This document shows positions 17,326-24,882 of a stretch of 64,000 bases of DNA, piece by piece (positions within the stretch are counted from its first letter, which is position 1; each line of letters starts with the position of its first letter). The notes under the pieces were generated by a model. It had not been told where the DNA came from. It worked only from the letters and a program-made list of their open reading frames with translations, and searched no databases. The stretch comes from Aeromonas cavernicola (GTDB lineage: Bacteria; Pseudomonadota; Gammaproteobacteria; Enterobacterales; Aeromonadaceae). The stretch is from assembly GCF_002795305.1 (NCBI RefSeq), contig NZ_PGGC01000045.1, forward strand, positions 1 through 64,000, in the 5' to 3' direction. The translations under genes were made by a program, and so were the position numbers.

Positions 17326-18530
17326 TGGAGTGCTTCCGCCATGATCACATCAAGCATCAACACTGCAGACTGGTTGGCGTGCTCTTTTCGTAAGTATCTG
17401 AGATATTTCCAGGTCGTTTTCTCATCTTGATGTCCCATCCAGGCCATCACCAAGGCCATCGCATCGCCTTCCGGGAGATGGGCAAGGAGAGAGTCCAGTC
17501 GATACGTACCATAGGTTGCTCTCAGGTCGTGGGTACGATGAGGGAATGGCCTGTTTCCCTCCCGTGTCATTGCTTGTTTTAATCGACGAAAGTGTTGCTG
17601 CACATTATTGCTAGTGAAGGAGGTCCCCTGGCGATTTAGCAGCAGTGGAATGTGTTGGCCCGTCGGGATCGCACGTTGGGCTCGCAGATAGCGGCGCTCG
17701 CCAATAGCATATTCATACATGCGTTGCATGAGAGACTGGGGGATTTCGATGGTTCTTTTTTTATCGTATTTGGTATGGACCCCGTTAAACGGACCGATCT
17801 CAACCTCGTAGCGAGCGGTGTGGCGATCGGGGGCTTGTACCGCAGAATAGGGAAAGGTGCAGGCTTCCTCCACACGCAATCCGGACTGGATCTGTAACAG
17901 CTGATGAATAATGAACTCGTCACTCCCTTGCTTGAGGCAGTGGGCGAAGCGGCTGAGCTCATGCTCTGACAGCGGATTCAGTTTTTGATGGTCATGTCTC
18001 GCCGGTTTTCGGATCCTTAAATCGGTCGAGCGAATCGCAAACCGTGGGTGCAGGTGACTCATCATGCCGGTGTTGGCAATATGCACCACTTGATAGTTGA
18101 AGGGGCGCTCTGCTTCCGAGAGTGAGAGCAATTGTTCGTGCATCGCCCATTCATAGAATTTGATCACGTGCAGGATATACAGGGAGGCTGTGGAAAAGGC
18201 GATTTCCCCGTTTCGGGCAGACTTGAGTAAGTCGTCATTGCGAAAGCGATAGGTAGGTTTTAGCGCATTGCTGGCCGGGAAGACATTCCATTCATACCCA
18301 TTGGCCTCAAGGAAGTGCCAATAGCGCTTGATGGCGCGCACAGCAGAGGAGACATCGACCTCCTGTTTGATATTAACGAGATAATGAAACCATAGGTTGA
18401 CGGGGAGAATGTACTCTCCATGCTGACTGTAAAAGGTGGGGAACCCTTTCAGCTGGATGGTTTGTTGATGTCGATCGCTCGGATAAATGCGTGGGACATC
18501 AAATGAGCTGGAGTGAACCACAAACACCAT
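17322..18530 (-). CDS. Catalytic tyrosine recombinase, first gene of the island operon (GmtY-like)
   Basis: 402 aa with a canonical catalytic domain: LLQIQSGLRVEEACTF (Arg I), a Lys in the beta hairpin (TKYDKKRTIEIP), THDLRATYGTYRL (His-x-x-Arg) and WMGHQDEKTTWKYLRYL (His III and the Tyr nucleophile). Residues 1-~170 form the SAM-like DNA-binding part. It starts 90 bp beyond the gor stop in the same orientation, with the GAGG ribosome site inside a 9-bp inverted repeat. It is the gene most like GmtY and Tn554 TnpA in size and motif completeness. Confidence 0.88.
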   Translation of the reverse strand: MVFVVHSSSFDVPRIYPSDRHQQTIQLKGFPTFYSQHGEYILPVNLWFHYLVNIKQEVDVSSAVRAIKRYWHFLEANGYEWNVFPASNALKPTYRFRNDDLLKSARNGEIAFSTASLYILHVIKFYEWAMHEQLLSLSEAERPFNYQVVHIANTGMMSHLHPRFAIRSTDLRIRKPARHDHQKLNPLSEHELSRFAHCLKQGSDEFIIHQLLQIQSGLRVEEACTFPYSAVQAPDRHTARYEVEIGPFNGVHTKYDKKRTIEIPQSLMQRMYEYAIGERRYLRAQRAIPTGQHIPLLLNRQGTSFTSNNVQQHFRRLKQAMTREGNRPFPHRTHDLRATYGTYRLDSLLAHLPEGDAMALVMAWMGHQDEKTTWKYLRYLRKEHANQSAVLMLDVIMAEALQ

Positions 18531-18570
18531 ACTAGCCTCGTCAAACCAAGTCGTGTCATCAGAGGCTAGT
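18531..18570 (-). promoter_or_regulatory. Inverted repeat enclosing the recombinase ribosome-binding site
   Basis: actagcctc (18531-18539) and gaggctagt (18562-18570) are perfect 9-bp inverted repeats with 22 bp between them, directly before the start codon at 18530. On the minus-strand mRNA the arm next to the ATG contains GAGG, so a hairpin would hide the ribosome-binding site. It could equally be an operator or a recombinase-binding site. Confidence 0.6.
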
Positions 18571-18573
18571 CGA

Positions 18574-18601
18574 TTTTCCAGAGTCTACAAATCTGCAGGG
18601 T
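18574..18601 (-). repeat. Second (inner) copy of the right end repeat
   Basis: On the minus strand: ACCCTGCAGAT ... ACTCTGGAAAA over 28 bp. It shares both blocks with the outer copy at 18605-18629 but is 3 bp longer. Tandem end repeats are typical of recombinase arm or core sites. Confidence 0.55.
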
Positions 18602-18604
18602 GCG

Positions 18605-18629
18605 TTTTCCAGACAGCGATCTACAGGGT
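18605..18629 (-). repeat. Right end repeat of the island (outer copy)
   Basis: On the minus strand: ACCCTgTAgAT, variable middle, TcTGGAAAA, 25 bp. It includes the last codons and stop of the present gor gene and mirrors the left end at 6412-6436. Confidence 0.6.
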
Positions 18630-19967
18630 AACGAATTCCTCTGCGCTGGTGGGATGAATGGCGACGCAGTTGTCGAAATCTGCTTTGGTTGCGCCCATTT
18701 TGATAGCAACGGCAAACCCTTGCAGGATCTCATCCATGGCGAAACCGATGCCATGTAGGCCAACAATTTTCTGTTCGGTGCCCACGCAAACGAGCTTCAT
18801 GCGAGTGGGTTGGCGATGCTGGGTCAATGCCGAATACATTGCGGTAAATTGACTACGGTACACCTTCACTTGGCTCTCGCCATATTGCGCAATCGCTTCG
18901 GGCTCTGTCAGCCCTATCGTGCCAATCGGTGGGTGACTGAATACGACGGTGGGCACCAAGTCATAGTTAAGGTGTTCCGTCGGTTTGTTATTAAATAATC
19001 TTTCCGAAAGACGCCGCCCTGCTGCAACCGCAACCGGAGTAAGCTGGATGCGGCCAGTGTTATCACCCACAGCGTAGATGTTCGCAACTGCGGTATTTTG
19101 GTACTTATCGGTAGGAATAAATCCCTGTTCATCGAGTGCGATACCAGCCGCGGCTAGGTTGAGATGATGGGTGGCTGGCGCCCGGCCAACAGCCCAGATC
19201 AGACAGTCCACCGTGATACTACGCCCATCTTCTAGCTGTAACGTGACGCTATCATCGGCATTTTTCAAGACCGCTTTCGGGACTGCGTGGGTGTGTAGGG
19301 TAGGCCCATCTTGCGCCATGATTTCTACTAATGTTTCCTGGAGCATGGGATCAAATTGACGCAGTGGCGCTTGCTTGCGCACCAATAAGTGTGTCTCGGA
19401 GCCGAGAGCCTGCATCACCCCCGCAATTTCAACGGCAATATAGCCAGCACCGACCACGGCAACGCGCTTAGGCTGTGCCTGTAACTCGAAGAAACCATCG
19501 GAATCAATACCAAACTCAGCACCAGGAATCGTGGGGGTGTGAGGATGGCCACCGGTTGCAATTAAGATATGGTCAGCGGTGTAGTGACTGCCATTGACTT
19601 CGATAGTCTGGCTATCAACGAAGCGGGCAAACCCCTTTATAACGGTGATCTGGTTTTTTGCGAGGACATGTTCGTAGGATTGATGAATGCGCTCGATATA
19701 GGCTTGGCGCGACGCGATCAACTTGGTCCAACTGAAGTGGTTGAGCGTCGTATCGAAACCGTAATCGGCACCATATTTGAGCGCATCGGCAATCTGGCCG
19801 GCATACCACATCGCTTTTTTCGGCACACAGCCCACGTTGACACAGGTGCCGCCGAGTTCTTTGGCTTCTATCAGTGCCACACGTTTGCCGTACATGGCTG
19901 CTCGATTCGCCGATGCGATACCACCACTGCCACCACCGATGGCGATATAGTCAAAATGCTGTGCCAT
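18621..19967 (-). CDS. gor: Glutathione-disulfide reductase, C-terminus altered by the island
   Basis: FAD/NADPH enzyme that reduces oxidised glutathione in the cytoplasm. 448 aa: FAD site [19 protein letters not shown], redox pair [18 protein letters not shown]-binding [11 protein letters not shown], and the catalytic HPTSAEE near the end. GGAGAA precedes the ATG. The protein ends EEFVTL where relatives end VT-x-R; the missing Arg codon and stop lie at 6392-6397, at the other side of the island. Only the last residue differs, so the enzyme should remain active. Confidence 0.95.
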   Translation of the reverse strand: MAQHFDYIAIGGGSGGIASANRAAMYGKRVALIEAKELGGTCVNVGCVPKKAMWYAGQIADALKYGADYGFDTTLNHFSWTKLIASRQAYIERIHQSYEHVLAKNQITVIKGFARFVDSQTIEVNGSHYTADHILIATGGHPHTPTIPGAEFGIDSDGFFELQAQPKRVAVVGAGYIAVEIAGVMQALGSETHLLVRKQAPLRQFDPMLQETLVEIMAQDGPTLHTHAVPKAVLKNADDSVTLQLEDGRSITVDCLIWAVGRAPATHHLNLAAAGIALDEQGFIPTDKYQNTAVANIYAVGDNTGRIQLTPVAVAAGRRLSERLFNNKPTEHLNYDLVPTVVFSHPPIGTIGLTEPEAIAQYGESQVKVYRSQFTAMYSALTQHRQPTRMKLVCVGTEQKIVGLHGIGFAMDEILQGFAVAIKMGATKADFDNCVAIHPTSAEEFVTL

Positions 19968-20044
19968 TACCCAATTCTCCGTCTGCTAAAGAGTGCAATC
20001 ATTGCATGATGGAGATAAAGGGGCTGGCTCACAAGAGCCAGCAC

Positions 20045-22030
20045 TCAGTTGTGGTGCAGAGGTAAGCGAATATGGAACTGGGCGCCAAGCCCCGGCTCGC
20101 TGATACAGTTGATGCGGCCACGTAGCAGCTGTACCACCAAGTTATAGATGATGTGAGTGCCAAGGCCGCTGCCACCATGTCCGCGTTTTGACGTGACAAA
20201 CGGATCGTATATCCGCGGAAGGATCTCTGGGGGAATACCACGGCCATTATCGCGGTAGTCAATGACCACCTCTTCTCCCTGCTGCTCCACCTTGATCACG
20301 ATTTTTTTGGGTTTATCCCACCCATCAAAACCATGGTGAATCGAGTTCAAGATAAGGTTGGAATAGATCTGGGTGAAACTGCCAGGAAACGAGTTCATAG
20401 TCAGTTGAGGGTTACATTGGATGTCGACTTCACAGCGGGCTTTTTTCAATTTATGGCCTAATGACACCACAACTTGATGCAGGTTATCCGCGAGATTGAA
20501 GTTGTAACGGGCTTCTGATGATTGATCGACCGCGACTTGTTTAAAGCTAGCGATAAGTTCGGCTGCCCGTCGCAAGTTGCCTTGGAGTAGCAGGACTGAC
20601 TCATCTAGGTTGACGGTAAATTCGTTGAGGTAAGAGCGAGAGAGCTGCTTAGAGTCAATATGAGTCTTGAAGTCGGCAACTTGTTCTTGTAGATAAGAGG
20701 AGGCGGTAACACTGATACCAATCGGGGTGTTGATTTCATGGGCTACTCCCGCTACTAGTGAGCCTAGCGACGCCATTTTTTCAGACTCTACCAACGTCTG
20801 TTGGGCTTGTTTTAGGTCGTCATACGCTTTGCCTAACTGCGCATTGGTTTCGCTTAAGCTACTCGTTCGCTCGACGACTTTCCCTTCTAGTTGTTCGTTG
20901 AGTTGAATAATCTCTCGTTCTACTTTTTTCAGCTGAGTGATGTCATAACCAAAGCCAATCTGGTACTTGAGTTGGTGTCCATCGTAGAAGGGCACGAATG
21001 TCCACTGTAGGATCAGTTCCTCCCCTTTATAGTCATGCATCACCACTTCTTGGTCTGATAGCGATCCTTCGGCAGATAAAATAGACCTTAATTCTGTTCG
21101 CTGTGGTTCACTGACAAAGATCTCTAGCCAGTTTTTTTGTAGTAATACTTGTTGGCGATACCCCGTTTGCAGGACTGCGGCAGGGTTGATGCTGGCAATG
21201 GTCAAATCTGGTGCCATGCAGCAGATGATCATATTGGCTGAGTTAATCAAGGTGGCGGAGAAGTCACGTTCTTGCTGGAGCTGTTCCGCTGCCTGATGGC
21301 GGGCGATGAGTTCATCATGCAGCCGATTACGCATCTGATTGAGGGTGGCAACGAGCGTATCCAGCTCATCCGGTTTTGTACGGGGTAGAGTCCGGCCTTC
21401 GAGCTCCAAGGTCACTTCTAACCGATCAAGATTGAACATTTGGGCATAGTTAGCGATGCGATTGATGTGCCTGACGACCAGATAATAAATGATAATCAAG
21501 ATACATAATGAGACCACTAAGGTCTTGATGGTTTGCGTCACCATGATCAACACGGATTTTTCAATCAGCCGTTGATAGACCTGATCAAGCGATGCAGCGA
21601 CAAACAGCTTGCCCACCACCTCCCCTTGATAAGTAAGGTCAAACTCTCGGGAGATGTCATAGCTATCCTGCTGTGTCCCTTGGGTCAGTAGGGGGACCTC
21701 TGAGTTTCCCATCATCTCTTTTAGCCTCACGAACTGCATACTGGGCAAGTTCATGATCCCTTCTAGCTGCACTTTTATCTGCTCTTCATCCAAATTCCAT
21801 AGACTGGCAGCAATAGGCTGTAAGAAGGAGGCTTCTATCTGGCCGATACTATCTTCGATCGCGGTCACATCTTTGTTGTAATCCCATGCCAGCTGTAAGC
21901 CTGTGATGATCATCGCCAGTACGGTGCTGCATATTAGGATGTAGGAGAGTAGACGATAAGAGAGGCCATGACGGCCTACCGCGTTAACGCTCTTGGCTGT
22001 CTTCGCTGTTTTGGAAAAAAGTCCTGACAT
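20045..22030 (-). CDS. Orphan membrane sensor histidine kinase (HAMP-PAS-HisKA-HATPase)
   Basis: About 661 aa from ATG 22030 (MSGLFSKTAK); a TTG at 22111 would add 27 residues, and the start is uncertain. Order in the protein: membrane helix near residues 25-45, a periplasmic sensor of ~110 residues, a second helix (~160-180), HAMP, a PAS domain with a PAC end (YQIGFGYDITQLKKVE), a coiled coil, H-box GVAHEINTPIG, N-box NLILNSIHHGF and G-boxes DNGRGIPPEI and GHGGSGLGTHI. No response regulator gene is nearby, so partner and signal are unknown. It is followed by gor on the same strand, about 80 bp downstream. Confidence 0.88.
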   Translation of the reverse strand: MSGLFSKTAKTAKSVNAVGRHGLSYRLLSYILICSTVLAMIITGLQLAWDYNKDVTAIEDSIGQIEASFLQPIAASLWNLDEEQIKVQLEGIMNLPSMQFVRLKEMMGNSEVPLLTQGTQQDSYDISREFDLTYQGEVVGKLFVAASLDQVYQRLIEKSVLIMVTQTIKTLVVSLCILIIIYYLVVRHINRIANYAQMFNLDRLEVTLELEGRTLPRTKPDELDTLVATLNQMRNRLHDELIARHQAAEQLQQERDFSATLINSANMIICCMAPDLTIASINPAAVLQTGYRQQVLLQKNWLEIFVSEPQRTELRSILSAEGSLSDQEVVMHDYKGEELILQWTFVPFYDGHQLKYQIGFGYDITQLKKVEREIIQLNEQLEGKVVERTSSLSETNAQLGKAYDDLKQAQQTLVESEKMASLGSLVAGVAHEINTPIGISVTASSYLQEQVADFKTHIDSKQLSRSYLNEFTVNLDESVLLLQGNLRRAAELIASFKQVAVDQSSEARYNFNLADNLHQVVVSLGHKLKKARCEVDIQCNPQLTMNSFPGSFTQIYSNLILNSIHHGFDGWDKPKKIVIKVEQQGEEVVIDYRDNGRGIPPEILPRIYDPFVTSKRGHGGSGLGTHIIYNLVVQLLRGRINCISEPGLGAQFHIRLPLHHN

Positions 22031-22270
22031 GGGGTCTTTGTCGCCTCGATGAAATGGGATTCCAGTGTACCTGCTTGCAGGATTTATGTCGTCTTTAGTA
22101 CGGGTAGCCAAGGTAGGGAAGTGGCTTCATGGCCTGGTCAGCATGGTACATGGACGGACGTTGCCTCACGGCTAATCGATTCAACAGAGCCAAAAACAGA
22201 GGATAAACAGCCATAAATACAGAGGGTTGGCTGAAAAACAAGCATTCAAATCAATTTGATAAAAAAAAAG

Positions 22271-22299
22271 TGGACAAGACATCTCATGTCATCAATAAT
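22271..22299 (+). promoter_or_regulatory. Promoter of the tRNA operon
   Basis: TGGACA, a 17-bp spacer and AATAAT, followed by a GC-rich discriminator (gccgcccg) of the kind linked to stringent control of stable RNA. It lies about 20 bp before the first tRNA. Confidence 0.65.
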
Positions 22300-22319
22300 G
22301 CCGCCCGTTCGACAGCGTA

Positions 22320-22396
<77 letters not shown>

Positions 22397-22447
22397 TAAA
22401 AAGTGCGTCAGCAAAGCGGGCGGCGTGTTGTGGAACAGAAAAGTTGT

Positions 22448-22524
22448 GGTGGCTGTAGCTCAGTTGGTAGAGTCCCGGATTGTGATTCCGGTTGTCGTGG
22501 GTTCGAGCCCCATCAGCCACCCCA
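22448..22524 (+). tRNA. tRNA-His (anticodon GTG)
   Basis: Cloverleaf with anticodon loop ttgtgat and the histidine-specific extra G at position -1 paired to C73; CCA is encoded. 51 nt after tRNA-Arg. Confidence 0.96.
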
Positions 22525-22543
22525 TTAACAGCTTGTTCGGTAT

Positions 22544-22629
22544 GCGAAGGTGGCGGAATTGGTAGACGCGCTAGCTTCAGGTGTTAGTGCCCCCCGGGTG
22601 TGAGGGTTCGAGTCCCTCTCTTCGCACCA
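22544..22629 (+). tRNA. tRNA-Leu (anticodon CAG)
   Basis: 86-nt class II tRNA: acceptor gcgaaggt, anticodon loop ttcaggt, long variable arm, encoded CCA. Nearly the same 5' half as E. coli leuT. Confidence 0.95.
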
Positions 22630-22709
22630 TACTGGCTGTAAAATCGAGAAAAAACAGAATTTTTCTTGGTGAATTTGAAAAAGTAAGGTATTTTATAAAG
22701 CATTACTCT

Positions 22710-22786
<77 letters not shown>

Positions 22787-22796
22787 TCTTTTAAAA

Positions 22797-22820
22797 CCCC
22801 GCCTATTAGGCGGGGTTTTT
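22797..22820 (+). terminator. Terminator of the tRNA operon
   Basis: 8-bp stem ccccgcct / aggcgggg with a 3-nt loop, then TTTTT. Confidence 0.9.
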
Positions 22821-23348
22821 GCTTTTCGGAATAACGGATTAGCGATGGGGTTCTTGGCTGTCACCAAGTTAGGCTTCTACCCGATAAGGTCTAATATCAG
22901 GGCGGTGAGATAGTGGGAACAGTGAGCTAGGCTAGTTGCCTGACTAGGGTAAAGGTTGCTTGCTCTATGCCGCACGCAATAGCCGCACTACGGTGAGATG
23001 GCTCTTGGGTTGCTGGCTGCCACTGGTTTATTACCGATCTCTATGCTTGTGCAACCGCCGAGTGTGTATTGCATGCCATCTCGTTTGGATCTTCTTCGCC
23101 CGTTCATCTTCTCTGGTTTGTTTACTCACTCCCCATGCCGAGTCATCAAGGCGTGCTAAATCCGTTATTGCTGGGTTGGGTTCTTATTGGATCTTGTTTC
23201 TGTTGGTGCTCAATCACCGCGGGCACTGCTTATTAGTGTTAGACCAGACTCAGCTATCCATTTTTCTGGCCACCCCTAGCTTGTGTCTTGCCTTGTTGAC
23301 CCTGGGGTGTGCTATGTTGCCGCCACAGTCACATTAGGGAGAGCATAA
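22821..23348 (+). other. Gap between the tRNA operon and the carbonic anhydrase gene
   Basis: 528 bp. A 125-codon open frame (22960-23337) is Leu/Cys-rich and could suggest membrane segments, but it lacks a convincing ribosome site and matches nothing I recognise. The next frame looks equally plausible. I treat it as probably non-coding or decayed; it should contain the promoter of the following gene. Confidence 0.4.
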
Positions 23349-24008
23349 GTGAAACTGTTAAACGATCTGTTTACCAAAAATCGTGAATGGGCCGAGCGGA
23401 TCAAGGCCGAAGATCCTCAATTTTTTGCCGCCCTCTCGGCCCAGCAAGCCCCGGAATATCTCTGGATTGGTTGCTCTGACAGTCGAGTGCCCGCCAATCA
23501 GCTTATGGGCTTATTACCAGGGGATGTCTTCGTCCACCGCAACGTGGCCAATCTGGTGGTACACACCGATTTCAACTGCCTCTCGGTACTGCAATATGCG
23601 GTCGAGGTGATCAAGGTGAAACACATCATCGTGTGCGGCCACTATGGCTGTGGTGGTGTGCTCGCGGCCATGAAGAATGAAGAGTTGGGTCTCATCGATA
23701 ACTGGCTGCGTAATATCAAGGATGTCTACTTCAAGTATCGCGATGAGCTTGATGCGATTGAAGATGAGCATGAGCGCCACGACTATTTGTGCGAGCTGAA
23801 CGTCGCAGAACAAGTGGCTAACGTTTGCCACACTACCATCATCCAAAATGCCTGGCGCAAAGGGCAAGAACTGGCGGTACATGGCTGGATTTATGGGATT
23901 AAAGATGGCCTGCTCCATGACTTAGAGCTCTGCGTCAGCGGGGCAGATCAAATACCCGATGTCTACCGTGCTTGGCCAGATATGCGGCCGCCCCATCGTC
24001 GGCGCTAA
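23349..24008 (+). CDS. can: Beta-class carbonic anhydrase
   Basis: Interconverts CO2 and bicarbonate in the cytoplasm, supplying bicarbonate for carboxylases. 219 aa. The zinc site is CSDSRVPA (Cys plus the Asp-Arg pair) with GHYGCGG (His and Cys); HRNVANLV is also typical. The start is GTG at 23349 with GGGAGAG upstream. Length and motifs match E. coli Can. The hutC gene follows 10 bp after the stop, but the functions are unrelated. Confidence 0.95.
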   Translation: MKLLNDLFTKNREWAERIKAEDPQFFAALSAQQAPEYLWIGCSDSRVPANQLMGLLPGDVFVHRNVANLVVHTDFNCLSVLQYAVEVIKVKHIIVCGHYGCGGVLAAMKNEELGLIDNWLRNIKDVYFKYRDELDAIEDEHERHDYLCELNVAEQVANVCHTTIIQNAWRKGQELAVHGWIYGIKDGLLHDLELCVSGADQIPDVYRAWPDMRPPHRRR

Positions 24009-24018
24009 GGAACAGATA

Positions 24019-24723
24019 GTGGCGTCTGCACTTTATTTGCAAATCAAACAACATATTTTGGACGGTATCCGAGCACGTCACTACCAAGCGGGTGACCAGA
24101 TCCCGACTGAGGCCGCATTGGGTGAGCAGTTCGCGGTGAGCCGCATGACGGTCAACCGCGCACTGCGTGAACTGGTGGCCGAAGGGTGGCTGGTCCGAAC
24201 TGCGGGCTCTGGTAGTTTCGTGGCCGATCGACGCACCGAATCACCGCTGCTGGCCATTCGTAATATTGCCGATGAGATCACCGAGCGGGGCAGCCAATAC
24301 AGCGCAAAGGTGATCCGTTTACAGCGTCAGGCTGCGGATGAAAAAGTGGCCGTTCAGTTAGGCTTGCGGGTCGGCGCCCCGATTTTTCATAGTTTGATTG
24401 TCCATCAGGCCGATGGTGAACCGCTGCAGCTGGAAGAGCGTTTTGTCGATGCCGAACGACTGCCCGATTATGGTGGCCAAGACTTTAGCCAGCAGACCCC
24501 CAATCGTTATCTGATGGAGGTCTGCCCGCTATCTGAGATGGAGCACGTGGTCGAAGCGGTGTTGCCCAGTGCCGGTGAGGCGGGGCTGCTGCAGGTGCGG
24601 CTCGATAGCCCCTGCCTGTTATTACACCGTCGCACGTGGTCAGAGGGGTATCTGGTTTCCTATGCGCGGCTGCTGTCGCCCGGCTCGCGTTATAAGCTCA
24701 GCTCCAAGGCACAGATCAGCTAA
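24019..24723 (+). CDS. hutC: Histidine utilisation repressor HutC (GntR family)
   Basis: Represses hut genes and is released by urocanate. 234 aa: GntR winged helix (residues ~5-70, with TEAALGEQFAVSRMTVNRAL as reading head) and a UTRA effector domain (~90-230). GTG 24019 with AAGGA upstream is chosen; an upstream ATG at 23959 would overlap the carbonic anhydrase gene by 50 bp. Palindromes resembling Hut boxes lie just after the gene and before hutI. Confidence 0.92.
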   Translation: MASALYLQIKQHILDGIRARHYQAGDQIPTEAALGEQFAVSRMTVNRALRELVAEGWLVRTAGSGSFVADRRTESPLLAIRNIADEITERGSQYSAKVIRLQRQAADEKVAVQLGLRVGAPIFHSLIVHQADGEPLQLEERFVDAERLPDYGGQDFSQQTPNRYLMEVCPLSEMEHVVEAVLPSAGEAGLLQVRLDSPCLLLHRRTWSEGYLVSYARLLSPGSRYKLSSKAQIS

Positions 24724-24736
24724 TTGTCTATACAAA
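24723..24736. promoter_or_regulatory. Possible second HutC operator
   Basis: TTGTctatACAA immediately after the hutC stop resembles the Hut box core found before hutI. It could also be chance. Confidence 0.35.
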
Positions 24737-24748
24737 TAAAGCCTAACG

Positions 24749-24776
24749 AGCTCACCTTCTTGGTGGGCTTTTTTTA
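24749..24776 (+). terminator. Terminator after hutC
   Basis: 8-bp stem agctcacc / ggtgggct (one G-T pair), loop ttctt, then a run of seven T. It separates hutC from the hutIGUH operon. Confidence 0.85.
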
Positions 24777-24856
24777 TGTTTATAGCGATGCAATAAGCAT
24801 GTTGCCAAGATGTGAACAATGCTTCTTTCTTTCTGGGTAAAGATCGATTATAAGTA

Positions 24857-24870
24857 TTTGTATATACATT
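24857..24870. promoter_or_regulatory. HutC operator (Hut box) before hutI
   Basis: The palindrome TGTATATACA (24859-24868) lies 15 bp before the hutI ATG, where a bound repressor would block the promoter. HutC proteins bind TGTA-N2-TACA type sites. Confidence 0.65.
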
Positions 24871-24882
24871 TAAGGGCTGGTT

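Larger units (their letters stand above)
6407..18632. mobile_element. 12.2-kb tyrosine-recombinase island (GMT-like) carrying QatABCD, inserted in the 3' end of gor
   Basis: The island is bounded on the left by the orphan VTLR-stop of gor and on the right by the altered end of gor. Related 25-bp sequences lie in inverted orientation just inside each edge. It holds a Cys-rich gene, an AbiTii-like remnant, a small gene, the QatABCD operon, an IS5-type remnant and a four-gene recombinase operon at the right end. The qat and small-protein genes are clearly more AT-rich than the flanks. The arrangement of several tyrosine recombinases plus a small protein at one end with anti-phage cargo is that of gamma-mobile-trio islands; that assignment is from memory of the family. 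Exact ends are uncertain by a few bases. Confidence 0.8.

Noticed and set aside
22960-23337. 125-codon open frame upstream of the carbonic anhydrase gene
   Set aside because: No good ribosome site, odd Cys/Leu/Ser composition and an equally plausible neighbouring frame; kept only as a doubtful note in the gap entry.
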